A program made the translations under genes and the position numbers. Under the pieces are notes generated by a model. The model was not told where the DNA came from. It did not search any database and saw nothing but the letters and a program-made list of their open reading frames with translations. Positions 25,701-37,027 of a stretch of 64,000 nucleotides of DNA are shown piece after piece. Source of the stretch: Scortum barcoo (lineage: Eukaryota > Chordata > Actinopteri > Centrarchiformes > Terapontidae); the NCBI GenBank assembly GCA_023238725.1, contig CM041544.1, positions 5,662,001-5,726,000 of the forward strand, given 5' to 3'. The stretch's first letter is position 1. The number at the start of each line of letters is the position of its first letter.

Positions 25701-28700
25701 GGGAGGAAAAAAAAAAAACCCACTCCAAACTGGTTGTGAGACCGTGGCGACAGATCTTTCAAGCATGACGTTCTCATCATGTTGCCACAACACTGTCAGA
25801 ATGTCACAGCTCCTCAACATGTCGCAGATAAAGGTGACACCGGGGGTCACTTGGACAATCAATCTGAAAAGCGCCAAAGGATTTCTGGTGCATGGGAGAG
25901 TGAGCATTGAACCATTTTGTCAGCGGTGGTGGTGTGCTGTAATGAGCGTCGACTCGCAAAGTCTGCATACATTTTAAGGTCTCTTTTATTTCAAATGGAA
26001 AAAAAACTAATTCCAAAATTTTAACATTAAACTGCACACATTGTAATTCAGTTGTAAAGAGTCATTAGTAGTGACAGACCAACAAAGAATCATCACCCGA
26101 CTCTGCAGTTCCCCTGCAAACAGTTTTAACATTTTTCAGAACTGTGTTTTGTTTTTTATGGTTCACTTTCATACTCCCATGAGCTTCATTTTCAGCAACA
26201 GCAGGCGGCTGATTTTACTCCGAATCAGATACAGGTTAATTGCTAAGACGGTTTCACATTTTTCTTGATATGTTGGCGCAAAAACTATGAACATAGTGAA
26301 AAAAAAAACAAGAAAAAATATAAGGGCAGATCAAGTACTTCAAGTCAGAGGTTAAAAAAAAATATAAATTAAACAATATAATAAATGGTGTGTTTGTTCT
26401 GCTGTCCTACTGGCTAAAATAAAAACAATTAACTAAATTAACTGAGCATTATTTTAAATCAGCTGTACAAATACAATCTTCTACTTGTGTTTTTCTCTTT
26501 TGTCACTGTTACTTTTTTTTTTTAGAAAAAAATCATCCCATTTGAATTTTGTTGATCAACCGGCGCTGTGGAATTTGATTACAAACTCAATTCTGCATTA
26601 TCAATGATTTTAGACATGATTTATCAAAAAAACTGTATTCTGTCCTACATGTTCTTTCCTATAATATGTTTACGTCTTGGGCTAATTAAACTAAGTGCAT
26701 GTGTATGATGATCATTATGGTCTATGAACCTACAACACAAACATGGACAGGTCTAATTGAGGTCAAACGTATGTAGGTGCCTGTCCGCAGACACTGTTTG
26801 GGTGTGTCTAACGGTCAACAGCACAAAGACAGACATGCTCTAATAATTCAGACTGAACTCTAATGAGATCCTAGCGTTGGCTGGACTGAGTCCCTCTGTC
26901 TTGTCTGGACTGACAGATGCATCCTGGTTCATCTGCTGGGAACTTCTATCTATTTTACTGATGCCTTCAAACAGGATTAGGACCATACATTTACAGTATC
27001 AAACAGACCCGCTCCGTCTTTTTTTGCAGTCGTCTGCAGCTTTCCCATGCTGCCACACTACATATTAACTCCTAGTGTTAACGCCAGGCGCCATGGTTGC
27101 CAAGGCACTAACAAGGAGCACAAAGTACTGCCAGGATTGTGTGGAGCTGTTTTGTTTCTCTGATTTAAGATATAAAAAAAAAAGAACTGCTGTCATGGCT
27201 TTGGTACTCTGGCAGAGAGGTGAGAGGCTGGCCTGTCACTCTGGATTACTTCTGTCTCAGCAGGGCTTTGATGTGCACTGACAGCTTCAGATAAGTTTTA
27301 CAAGTTGGAGGAACATATGCTTCCTCTCCATGTTTGGATTGGCTCCCATGGACATGATCTCTGCTGTGCTCCAGCATTTCAACTTTTCCAGGAGGAAAAA
27401 ACAGCTATTGTGACTTAAGCTTATTGTCTGCCTGAGCTTTGTGCACGTTTCAGCTCGAGAGATGTGAGTGGCCGTAAGAGTAACATTAAGTCATTTAAAT
27501 TCACAAAGTCTGTTGTAATGTTCCCTCCCTGCAGATACCCAGGCTCAGTTTGTTCAGACACATGATGCATGCAAAGTACATTCAGGAGGATTTATGAATG
27601 GTACGTGAGAAAGTCTTTTTCCATTCATAAAAGTCTCTGTGTTCTGCCCTGTGTGTCTTTTTTTTTTGCATTGACATTCTTTACAGTTTACATTCCTGTC
27701 TGTAACCAGGTAATGGAGTGTGTTTGTCAGGCTGAATGAAACACACCAAACTGGATGGACAAGGTTGTAGCGGCAGAAGCACGCGATGCTCTGTAATCTT
27801 CAGACTCTTGCAGGCACGCACATATGCACACAAACACACCTTCAAGGAGATTTACTCTGCAAACATATTCAAATGCCTCAGAAATGTACAGTGAGAGTGT
27901 GTTCATTTTTTGTGAGGATCAACAATTAAAATGCATTTGTGTTGCATTAATTTGATCTCTATACTATGAGCTGCTTGCTTTCTAAGCGCTCATGCACTAT
28001 GTGTGATTTATGAATAGCCGGCCTTGGCCTCGGCTGCTCAGTAGATGGGAGCAGATGAGGGTGTTCGGAGGTAAGATGAGCTGTCGACGAGTTATTGTTA
28101 CAGCGCAACTATCACGTGTGGTGGCTCTGCCCTGACAACTCTCTGTTGCACCGTCTTCTCACGAAAAGATCGAGTGAGGGAGGGGAGGATTTGCAGCGGG
28201 GTGCTATATCTAATGAAGAATCTCTCAGAAGTAGCTATTAGACTCTGTTGCATCAGATAAACGGTGAGCTTGTACGCATATCAAGATTTTGGTGAAAGCC
28301 TTAGAAGGGCTCAAGTCAGTGGGACAGGGCAGGAGGGGTGTCTCTGGCACACTCAGGAGGGTGACAATACAACAGAAAAATGAGATGAATGCTCAGAGGG
28401 AGTCAAGGCGGCATCACATATCAAAGTGAACGTACAGTAGACAGTGAGTGAAGTGGCGTTTGAAATACCACACTCTGCTGAAGAGTGCATTTGATAAGTA
28501 ATGAATTTAAAACACTCACAGGGCTCTTGTTATGTCATTTACAGGTGTAACAAGGCAACAGATCATTTCAATGATAGTGAACTGTAGAGATCAAGCAACA
28601 TTTTTTGCTTAACTGATGCCCTTAACAGTCTCCAGACTCACCTCCAGATGCTTGATGATGTGCCCAGATTTATCAACAGCTTTTTGTGGAAACATTGAAA

Positions 28701-29200
28701 CACAGGGGACTATATGCACGTCAGCCACACCACAAGTAGTTTCTCTTTAGCAGTCTCTCTCTTTCATTTATGCTTCAAGGCAAAACTTGTTACACCTTAG
28801 CTTTAATGAGTGCAAATGTGATATTTTTTGTTCCTTAGTATCAGAGGAGAGAGCAAAGGAGGAGATTTATACAAGATAAGTAATTATTTTCCTATCTGCA
28901 TTTGTGCAGAATAGTTTGATGTCTTACCTCAAAAAACATGACACAGACCACATGATACTATCCCATTGTATCACCAGACAATAGCTTCAATATTTGCAGA
29001 TTCTGCTGAGCCCCAGATCACGTTAGATGACAAAGTTAATTACATCCAATGCAACATTTTTACAATTCTGTCTTTCTACAATACTTGCAAAACTATGGTA
29101 GGCTATAGTTGAGGTTAGGGAAATATCATGAGAGAAATAACTATGGTAAAGCTAAGGCTAAGGCTGGGAAAGATTATTATTACAGTTGATGAAAAGTAAA
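16741..29200. other. Long gene-poor stretch
   Basis: About 12.5 kb in which I found no exon, RNA gene or intact element. Open frames are short and lack recognisable motifs. A (CTT)n microsatellite lies at about 25177-25199. Two blocks (20160-20360 and 21590-21740) are of more balanced base composition and contain homeodomain-like TAATTA/TTAATTAC words; they could be conserved non-coding elements, which only an alignment can show. Confidence 0.4.
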
Positions 29201-29234
29201 TTTTATTTACACAATTTAATTATAAATGGAGTCA

Positions 29235-29310
29235 AATTCCTGGTGTGTGTACAGTAAACAGTGTACGTACTGGGCCAGTAAAGCTGATTCTGCTTCTGAT
29301 TAAAATCAAA
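29235..29310 (+). repeat. Possible LINE 3' tail
   Basis: The phrase TGGGCCAGTAAAGCTGATTC followed by TGCTTCTGATT resembles the 3' end of fish CR1/L2 LINEs, which close with a degenerate GATTCT repeat. No coding part is present. Confidence 0.35.
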
Positions 29311-32300
29311 AGGGATTTAAAATCCACAAAATAAGAAGACAACTTTTATCCAAACCCTACTTTATGATTAAAAAAAAGGAAGAGCAACACAGGAAAAAAT
29401 TACAACTGTGTAGAATACAACACAATAGAATACAACAGTAGAATTACAAGAAACTGAATGATAATATGAGGCAAAGATTGCAAATTGTATAAGTTCCTCT
29501 CTACCACAAGGAGAGAGGACAAAAACTACACACACACACACAAAAGAGGCATTTACATGACCATATTACAGTAATTGTCTGTGACAGAATACAAGCTATG
29601 GTGTCTTGAATGGAAGCCTAATATAACTTGAGATAATGCCTGTATGTGATGTAGAACATAATAATGCCTTGTATGTCATTATTCCCCCAAAATGTAGTTA
29701 ATTCCCCTTAATTCATCAATTTCTGGACACTTGACTTCAACAAGGGATGCTGCAGACAAACGTCACCCGCTGTTGCTAGTTTTCATGGGAAATGTATCTG
29801 TTTACTTCTGTTATTCCTCTGCTGGGTTTACATCACTGTTAACCATAATCCAGCCTCATTTCATTTCCAAATGCTAAGATCGGTGCTGCTTCATTGACAG
29901 CCACTGCTTAAGCGTAATCTCTTTGATCAAGGCCTTTCCAGTGATACTCGAGCCAGACCTCCTCCTATAGTACACTGAAGTAAGTGTTCGGTAATTACCA
30001 GACTGCTGATTGTAGCACTGACAGCTTCTCATTGTGTTGAGTAAGCCCTGCCAGTCCTTGTAGGTGTTGACATGCATGTGCTGAATTTAACACTTTACAC
30101 AGAACTTAGTGACAGACTTTTGTTTTCATATGTTTACTCGTTGCTAATTGATGTCAACATCTGCTACTTTCCTTCCTCCACCGCAGGTTAAATGAAATGT
30201 AAGGCCATAAGAGAGTGTAGAACATGCAATAAGGTCAATGGTCATAAACACAGAATTGATGCAGATATCACAGCGTTCAATTTGCACATTATTTTACAGC
30301 AAAACTCAAATATCTTGTTAGTCAAAAGGTTCAAAAAGAGCTAATTTAAGAATGACCCGACTCTACCGTTATACAACAATGAACTGTGTGTTTTTACAAG
30401 CATTTAGGTGTCTTAAAGGGATCTCTGTCCCACCCTGGTAAATAAATCACTGCATTTCAACTGAAACCTGGTGCGAGAGAGTGGGAAAAAAACCTCCTGG
30501 GTCATGTTGACAAATTAAAAGTGTGTGTCACAGTCTGCGTATCCACCCCGGTTGACATATTTCCTAAAAACTGATTGTCTACCTGTGCAGTACGTGATAT
30601 TGCCACATTTCTATTTTTAAAGCTGATATATTTGCTGGTGGCTGCCATTGTGTTTGCACAGTTGGCTCAGTTTTGTCGCTTTGATGTTCGGTTGGAAAAT
30701 AACCATCAGGCCAGGTACAGTAAATAACAATGTGGTGCCATTTTGTCTGTCTCTTTTTATCAAACCATTTACAGCTTCCTGGTTTTGGATTTCAGGGGAG
30801 GAGGAAAACCCCTTCCAGTCTACCGTCAAACTGACTTTTCACATTATTTACACTTCTGTTGAGGTCGGAGGCACCAAGGGAACGTGTGCATCCTAACCGT
30901 TGGGTGTATCGACACCATGGTGCTAAAAAAGGCTCTATTTGACCAGAGAGAAGGCTGCAATATGCAGAAGGTGATTCAGCTGGACCTTATATCAACCTAA
31001 TCAGAGGAATTTAAAAATAAAAGATGCTAAGTCTAATGAGGTGCCACAGAAACTTAAGGCAAAGATAATTTTGATCAAAACAAAAAGTGATCACTTGTGG
31101 CCTGTTGAGGTTCATCCACAAATAAGGGTAATATGGCAATATTAGCGGTATGGCTTTGTTCGTGTGTTAATTTCATTCATTTGTGGGTGTGTTGAAACTG
31201 TCCATTCATTCATAAGACTGCAGGTGTAATAATGCAAGAAAGCCACAGTGATTCACCCTGACACCAAATACATTTTTACTGTTTAACACACAGACACATG
31301 TCATGAGAAAGATAATCCAGTGGCAGGATTAGGCAATAAGACCCAACAATTATCTGTGCTGCAAACAGGCAGTTCTCCCTGCGAGCCAGTTTGACTCACT
31401 AACATTTCTCCAGGAATGTAGCCATGGTCTGGGTCATCATTGACTTACTAGCACACCATACAAACCCAGGTCCCAACACATCATTACTAACTTACTCACC
31501 ATTCGTTAGTCATGGAAAATGATCTAATTCCTAAAATCATTTTGCACATGCACTTTATGTACCCTCAGGGTGCACCGCTCACAGCAGAAGTCTTTAGAAA
31601 TCACAATTCTTGCTGATATCGACGACGATGGCAAAGTTTACTCCACAGGCTGATTTCATTTCTTATTCTTATGCACCTCTTTCATTCATATTAAGATTAA
31701 ACCAACAAAAACAAATTATTTAGTTTTTTTTTTTAAATAAAGGCACTTGTGCCATTACCTGTCAGAGATGATGAAGTTGATTGAACCTACTTTTATCACT
31801 ATTTATGCTACGTACTTATTTAATACAGTAGCTTGCTATATTTTGCTATATATCTTGCTTACAATATTCAGTCACTGTCTGTCATCCTTTTGTAGGTGGG
31901 TTTGTCAGAGCCTTGAGACTGAAATGAAATAGTAAAGTTAAGTTATGTTAAGTTAAAAATATTTATAAGTGCAGCTTATAATTTCTCTAATTCAAGATTT
32001 AAGATTCCTTTACTAGTGATATTTGGAGTAGTTGTTGATGCAAACATGCAAAAAAGAAAATACAAAAGCAATATGAACTTGGCCTACTGTAATAAAAATA
32101 AATTAAAATGAAGAAATAATGATAATGAATACAAAAAAAGAAGAGACAAATTATGCAATCAAGGCAGAAATAGTTATTGCACAGCTTAAGTGCACAATAG
32201 ATACACACACTGGACTAGTTTGAAACTCAGTGCTATTTGATCTTACAATCCAATCACATCTAATCTTTTGTTATTTCTACTTTTATTATCCCCTCCTGCT

Positions 32301-34920
32301 TTATGCGTCCCTATAAGATAGGACTTGTTGAGCACTCTGGTGAGGACCTCATGCTGTAATAGTTTGTTATTATTACCATACTGTGATGTGCAAGCCTAGT
32401 GAGGCATAGCATGGCTGATCATTTGATCTACCTCAGCCATGTAACAGCAGATAAACACAGCAGCTCTACCCATATGATGGTCAGACTCCACAGAGACACA
32501 GGTGTACCTGTCCTCACGGCACAGGTTACTGATGAGAAGAGGACTTTGCTGCCGGACAGAGAAGGCCTCTTTGTTGTCCATTCATGCTGCTGTGCCTCGC
32601 TGACAACAAAGGTTCCCTTGAGCCCCTGCGGGCCACGGCAGAGGTCCCGTTCCCCCACAGCCAGGTAGGATAAAAGACGGGTCCAGTTATCAGTCTCCCG
32701 GGGGGCCATCTGTCACCAGCCCTTATCAGTGTCGGGGATCCTGCTTCATGAGAGAGCTCTGCAAAATTACTCCCAGGATGTTCAGCATGGAATGTAATTC
32801 ACCAGCACTGCCAAACCTCTTATTTCCACTGAGCTGATTATATGTAAGGGTACCCCTCATATTGCAGTAAAATATGTATATATTCCCTTTATGTGCTGTA
32901 GATCAAAACTTGATGTCATTCATACATCCCTAGTCTATGCAGTGTTTGTGAGTTAATGAAAACTGGTTAGTATAGTTTGGAGCATGCTTACTTCCATTGC
33001 CCTGGAAACAAAATCCAGCTGATCCAATTATGTAATGACATAAGCCGTGTAGTCAATGCTAAAAGAAGATTTATAGAAGATTTTTTATATATAATAATAT
33101 AATAATAAGAAACACAACTCCATTCATATTCCAAATTACCACAAACTCCTCCTGCGTGCCATTATGTGGTTTGTTTACAAATCTGTGAACCCAAAATATA
33201 AAATTGTGAAACTAAATAACGAATATATTAACAACAGAGGTTGAATTTTCATGAATCAGCCTTGTATCTTACATCAGTCAGCAAGAAAAGACTAATAATG
33301 TGACACTTTATTTCTTCACTGTATACACTTACTTTGTATCAGTGCCTTCTGCTGACAGCGAGGTCAGAGGTAAGGGTCAGCTGTCAGGGTCAAGTAGTTA
33401 TTCTGGAGCTGAGAAAAATGCTCGTTGTTCTCCACATAATCCTGTTAACCACATCAATGATTTCTCTAATAAACCTATGTATTATATAGCTCAAAAACTT
33501 AGTTCACTAATAGAAGTGTGAGTCATATTCATCCTTCTTGGTTCAAATCTTCCTCCTATAGTAGAAACATATGCCTCTGTCATTAAATGCCCTTTCTATT
33601 GGTCCAATGATCTTCATTTACGAGAGAATATTGGAAATGGTGAAAATATTATACTGATGTTGAACAACAGAAATATATAAAGCACTTTACACCATGTCTG
33701 ACTGTGTGTTTAGTATGTGGTGTGTGTGTGTGTGTGTGTGCGTGTGTGTCTATTTAATCATAAGAAAACAATGAAACCAGCTTCGGCAGTATATCTATGA
33801 CAGTTGGATAAGTAACATATAACATAATAGGTCACATATTGTTGGCAATGTGAACAGAAACTGAGCTGTTTAATAGAGGAAGTGTATCAACATGGGAACC
33901 ACTGTGCATCCAAACAAAAATTAGAGAAGCTAAATGAACATAACCAGAACAAAATCACATGTGGAAAGAAAGAAGTTTTCTTTGTCTTGGCTCTTATGTC
34001 AAAGTCATGTGCTGGAGGTGATGGGCAGATGATCTCACAGTGACCCCATACACAAGGACGGGCAGGAATGACACACAGAATCCAAATGGAGTCATGACTC
34101 CTCCACATCAACACCAGACCCTCCATCTGGAAGCCTCTTTTAAACCTCTGCAACTGACACTGGACATGTCATGTCATCAACACTCCTCCCTGATGAAGGA
34201 AAAAAAAAAACCTTCAAATGGAAAGTGTCAGCGCCTGGTGGAGTTGGAGTCAAGCAGCTACGCACCATCTGTTCTCTCTACTCCCTGCATTTCTGCACCG
34301 CACATCATGATCCAATCAGGGTGTGCAAGGAAAGGGGGACTTGATTGGGTTTGTTTTCTCATCCTTGAGCAGAACCCTGCAGAAATATCCAAACCATGGG
34401 CAGATGGCAGGGTATAAACAAGGGAAGTAAGGTGCAAGAAAGATCTTAGAGAGGAGAAAGTGAGGTATTAGTGTAGTATGCCTATTCATGTGACGATCCA
34501 GATGAGTGGTTCTCAGCCGTTTTGGCTTGTGTCCTCCTTGCAAAGCAATATCAAAATGATAAAATTGTAGTATCAGCATGTGATTAACTTGAGTGTTTGA
34601 GATTCCCCCTCTCAGACTGTTAAATCTGAACATTTCTTTGCAATGTGTAATTTTATAGGTTGATAAATTCCCAATACTGTTGTTTCAGCGGAAGTTTCCT
34701 GCAAGAAAAATGCAGAATAGTGTCATCAATAGAGACATCAAGACGCTTCCAGTACTCATAATCATAAGAACAGACATTTAGATGAGAAGATTAACACTGT
34801 ACTGTGTACCTGGGCTGACATAAAGAAACAGGCACTCATGCTCATACCTACTGACAATTAAATGATTATGAATAACACCTGTAGTATAGAAGAGAAATGG
34901 TTGAATGTTAGACATCTCAC
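29311..34920. other. Gene-poor intergenic DNA
   Basis: No gene recognised. It contains a (GT)n run at about 33719-33749 and a probable LINE tail (listed separately). The block at 32640-32760 is GC-richer but shows no splice-bounded frame. Confidence 0.4.
31996..32240 (-). repeat. Possible LINE 3' UTR and tail, - strand
   Basis: Read on the - strand, an AT-rich UTR containing GTGCACTTAAGCTGTGCAAT ends in AGTAAAGGAATCTTAAATCT, a tail of the AATCTT-repeat type typical of L2-like LINEs in fish. There is no coding part. Confidence 0.4.
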
Positions 34921-34927
34921 TAAAACA

Positions 34928-34969
34928 CTGTTTACTAGACAGCACATTAACCAACTAAACCTCAGCACC
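34928..34969 (-). pseudogene. tRNA-Thr fragment (5' half)
   Basis: The - strand matches the 5' half of the intact neighbours from the acceptor GGTGCTG-like end through the D arm to the anticodon stem-loop CTGTCTAGTAAACAG. The variable region, T arm and 3' acceptor are missing. Confidence 0.6.
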
Positions 34970-35334
34970 TTTTCACTTCTGTTTTTCCAAAAAGATGTGA
35001 CCTACTATTTGCATTAAACTGTGTTCTGCAGTTAAAAGTCATCTAGGGTATATGTCAACATACTACTACAATCACCTAATGCCTGTATATAACACTTATA
35101 TTATTTAATTTTATTTCTGAGCTGAAATTATTTACAAGACTGGAAAAAAGGTCTGCAAAAGGCATGTCTTGTGCATTTTTTTTGTTTTAGTCTATCTGAG
35201 TTTTTTATTTGAAAAAACAAAATGGAGCCTAAACTGTTGTTGCTGTGATGTGAAGCATAAAACACATTAATAGATCATCTTGTACATTCAAAGCCAAAGG
35301 TAGTGGTTTGTTGATGAAGACATGTGATCGATAA

Positions 35335-35396
35335 ACTGCTGGGTTTTGAACACAGCATCCTCTGTTTATAAGATAGGTGCTTTAAGCAATTGCTCC
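35335..35396 (-). pseudogene. Degenerate tRNA-Thr-like sequence
   Basis: It has the same layout as the intact tRNA-Thr genes nearby (T-arm-like GTTCAAAACCC and an anticodon arm), but with many substitutions. The anticodon loop reads TTATAAA and both acceptor strands are broken. Confidence 0.5.
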
Positions 35397-35445
35397 TTTT
35401 TTCACTGTAAGTGTCAGTGGAGAAAAAAGGTCTTATCTCATCTTA

Positions 35446-35520
35446 AGTCAGTGCTAGAATTTGAACTCAGGAGCTCCAGTTTACTAGACAGGCACCTTTA
35501 ACCAACTAAGCCACAGTGCC
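35446..35520 (-). pseudogene. tRNA-Thr(AGT)-like pseudogene
   Basis: Full length on the - strand, starting GGCACTGTGGCTTAGTTGG. The loop CTAGTAA gives anticodon AGT. The acceptor stem has at least two mismatches, the anticodon stem one, and the T stem (CTGAG against TCTAG) is poorly paired. It is probably not functional. Confidence 0.65.
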
Positions 35521-35645
35521 AAGCCTTCTTGCTGATTCTTCTATTATTAGAAATAACATTTATCCATCCAAAGAAGGAAGGATATGAGGAAAGTAGAACA
35601 AAAAGGAAAGCCGGAGGTGGTTTATGTAGGAAGGGATGTGCTTGA

Positions 35646-35712
35646 TGGACTGCCGGGATGTGAACCCAGGATGTCCTGTTTACTAGACAGACGCATAGAC
35701 AGGCACAGTGCC
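35646..35712 (-). pseudogene. tRNA-Thr(AGT)-like pseudogene with damaged D arm
   Basis: The T arm (CTGGGTTCACATCCCGG) and an anticodon arm with loop CTAGTAA are readable. The D arm is shortened and scrambled and the acceptor stem does not pair. The copy is about 67 nt instead of 74. Confidence 0.6.
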
Positions 35713-35925
35713 TCTTGTTCTGCTCAGAGCCACTGTCCAAAGGAAATTGAGCAAGGAGATTACTAATACCAGCAGTTTACTGTCCACTGTGGTGAGAATA
35801 TTTTTATTCACATGTTATATCTAAAAATATATCTATATCTAAAAAAGAAAAAGTATGAAGAGAAACGCTGGTTGCTCCACAGGAGCAGTGTGTAGGAACA
35901 ACACCTGGATTAAGATTCTACAAGC

Positions 35926-35999
35926 AGGTGCTGCTGGGATTTGAACCCAGGTTCTCCTGTTTACAAGACAGGCGCTTTAACCAGCTAAGCCACAGCACC
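35926..35999 (-). tRNA. tRNA-Thr (anticodon TGT)
   Basis: 74 nt. The acceptor strands GGTGCTG and CAGCACC pair perfectly, with T as discriminator. The D stem GCTT/AAGC, anticodon stem CCTGT/ACAGG with loop CTTGTAA (anticodon TGT) and T stem CTGGG/CCCAG all close. The A box is in the D arm and the B box reads GGTTCAAATCC. CCA is not encoded, as expected for a nuclear tRNA gene. No TTTT terminator is seen close downstream on the - strand; the first T-run is about 70-80 bp away, which is unusual. Confidence 0.88.
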
Positions 36000-36236
36000 C
36001 TTTTTTTTTTCCTGCTTTCCAGCAGCTCCTGTCCAAAGGTCACTTGAGGATGGCATTCTCAAAGAAAATTGACCTAAGTCTCTTCTATATATTATTATTA
36101 TATTATTCTATATATTATAGACTCAATTGTAGATAATATTAAAGATTCAATCATATCAAAGACATTTATGGACTGAAACGATGAATATGACAAGAAAATC
36201 TACTGATAATCCAGCACTGCAAGGATTTACAGCAGT

Positions 36237-36273
36237 TGACAAGACAGACACCTTAACCAACAACGCCACAGGG
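36237..36273 (-). pseudogene. tRNA-Thr-like fragment
   Basis: The - strand resembles the 5' half of tRNA-Thr (TGTGGCGTTGTTGGTTAAGG and then a GTCTTGT anticodon-loop remnant). The rest is lost. Confidence 0.45.
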
Positions 36274-36423
36274 ACTTTATGAGAGAGGCACTCACCAGGA
36301 GCAGTACTCACCTGACCACTGTTATCAGATATATTTTTACTATTTTTTTAACTCATTTCCTGTTGTGTTTAAACTTTATTTATGAGCTGATATTTTACAA
36401 GAATATGAAAGAGATGTTATGAG

Positions 36424-36497
36424 AGGTGCTGCTGGGATTTGAACCCAGGATCTCCTGTTTACTAGACAGGCGCGTTGACCAACTAAGCCACAGCACC
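36424..36497 (-). tRNA. tRNA-Thr (anticodon AGT)
   Basis: 74 nt. The acceptor stem GGTGCTG/CAGCACC is perfect and the discriminator is T. The anticodon stem is CCTGT/ACAGG with loop CTAGTAA (anticodon AGT), and the T stem is CTGGG/CCCAG with B box GGTTCAAATCC. The D stem has one mismatch (GCTT against ACGC) compared with the TGT gene. No T-run terminator lies within about 60 bp downstream. A LINE 3' end begins about 7 bp upstream of the 5' end. Confidence 0.85.
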
Positions 36498-36503
36498 GCT
36501 TAA

Positions 36504-37027
36504 TGACTTAAAGGATTCATTTATTTGTCATTATACACAACAGGATTGTACGGTAGAGTTCATACTGTAGTCCTTTGACAAAACCCTCACAAACAAAACA
36601 GGACAAAAAAACTATTCATTACGGTGGAGTTCAGAGGATGAATTCAGAAGTCTCACCGCCTAAGGAAAGACGCTGCTAGAGTCAGATGGTGCAGCAGTGT
36701 AAACTTCTTTATTCTGGACAGCAGTAGGCTGAACATGCTGTGTCTGGGATGGGTATCGTCTTTATCCTTCAGGCTTTTAATGGGTGTCTCCCCTCACTGA
36801 TTTCACTGATGCTCAGTAGATAGAAACCAATGACGTTCTGGTTGTGTTTAATCACCCGCTGCAGAGCCCTCCTGTCCTGGGTCATGCACAAACCACGACA
36901 ATTTGTAATGTTTCCAGTCGGGATGCTTTCCATTGCTCCTCTGTAAAAGTTGACTAGGCATGGGGATTTACCTTATTTAAGTGTCCTTAAGAAATACAGC
37001 CGTTTCTGAGCTTTCTTAATGTATCCC
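36504..37027 (-). mobile_element. 5'-truncated L2/Rex-type LINE, ORF2 C terminus and 3' UTR
   Basis: The - strand reads KKAQKRLYFLRTLK near 37025-36985, followed by VNFYRGAMESIPTGNITN, CMTQDRRALQRVI and SISEISEGRHP. This is the region after the reverse transcriptase domain of L2/Rex-type ORF2. Stops and frame breaks are present. The 3' UTR continues to about 36504 and ends TGACAAATAAATGAATCC, a typical LINE tail. The copy is dead. Confidence 0.75.
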
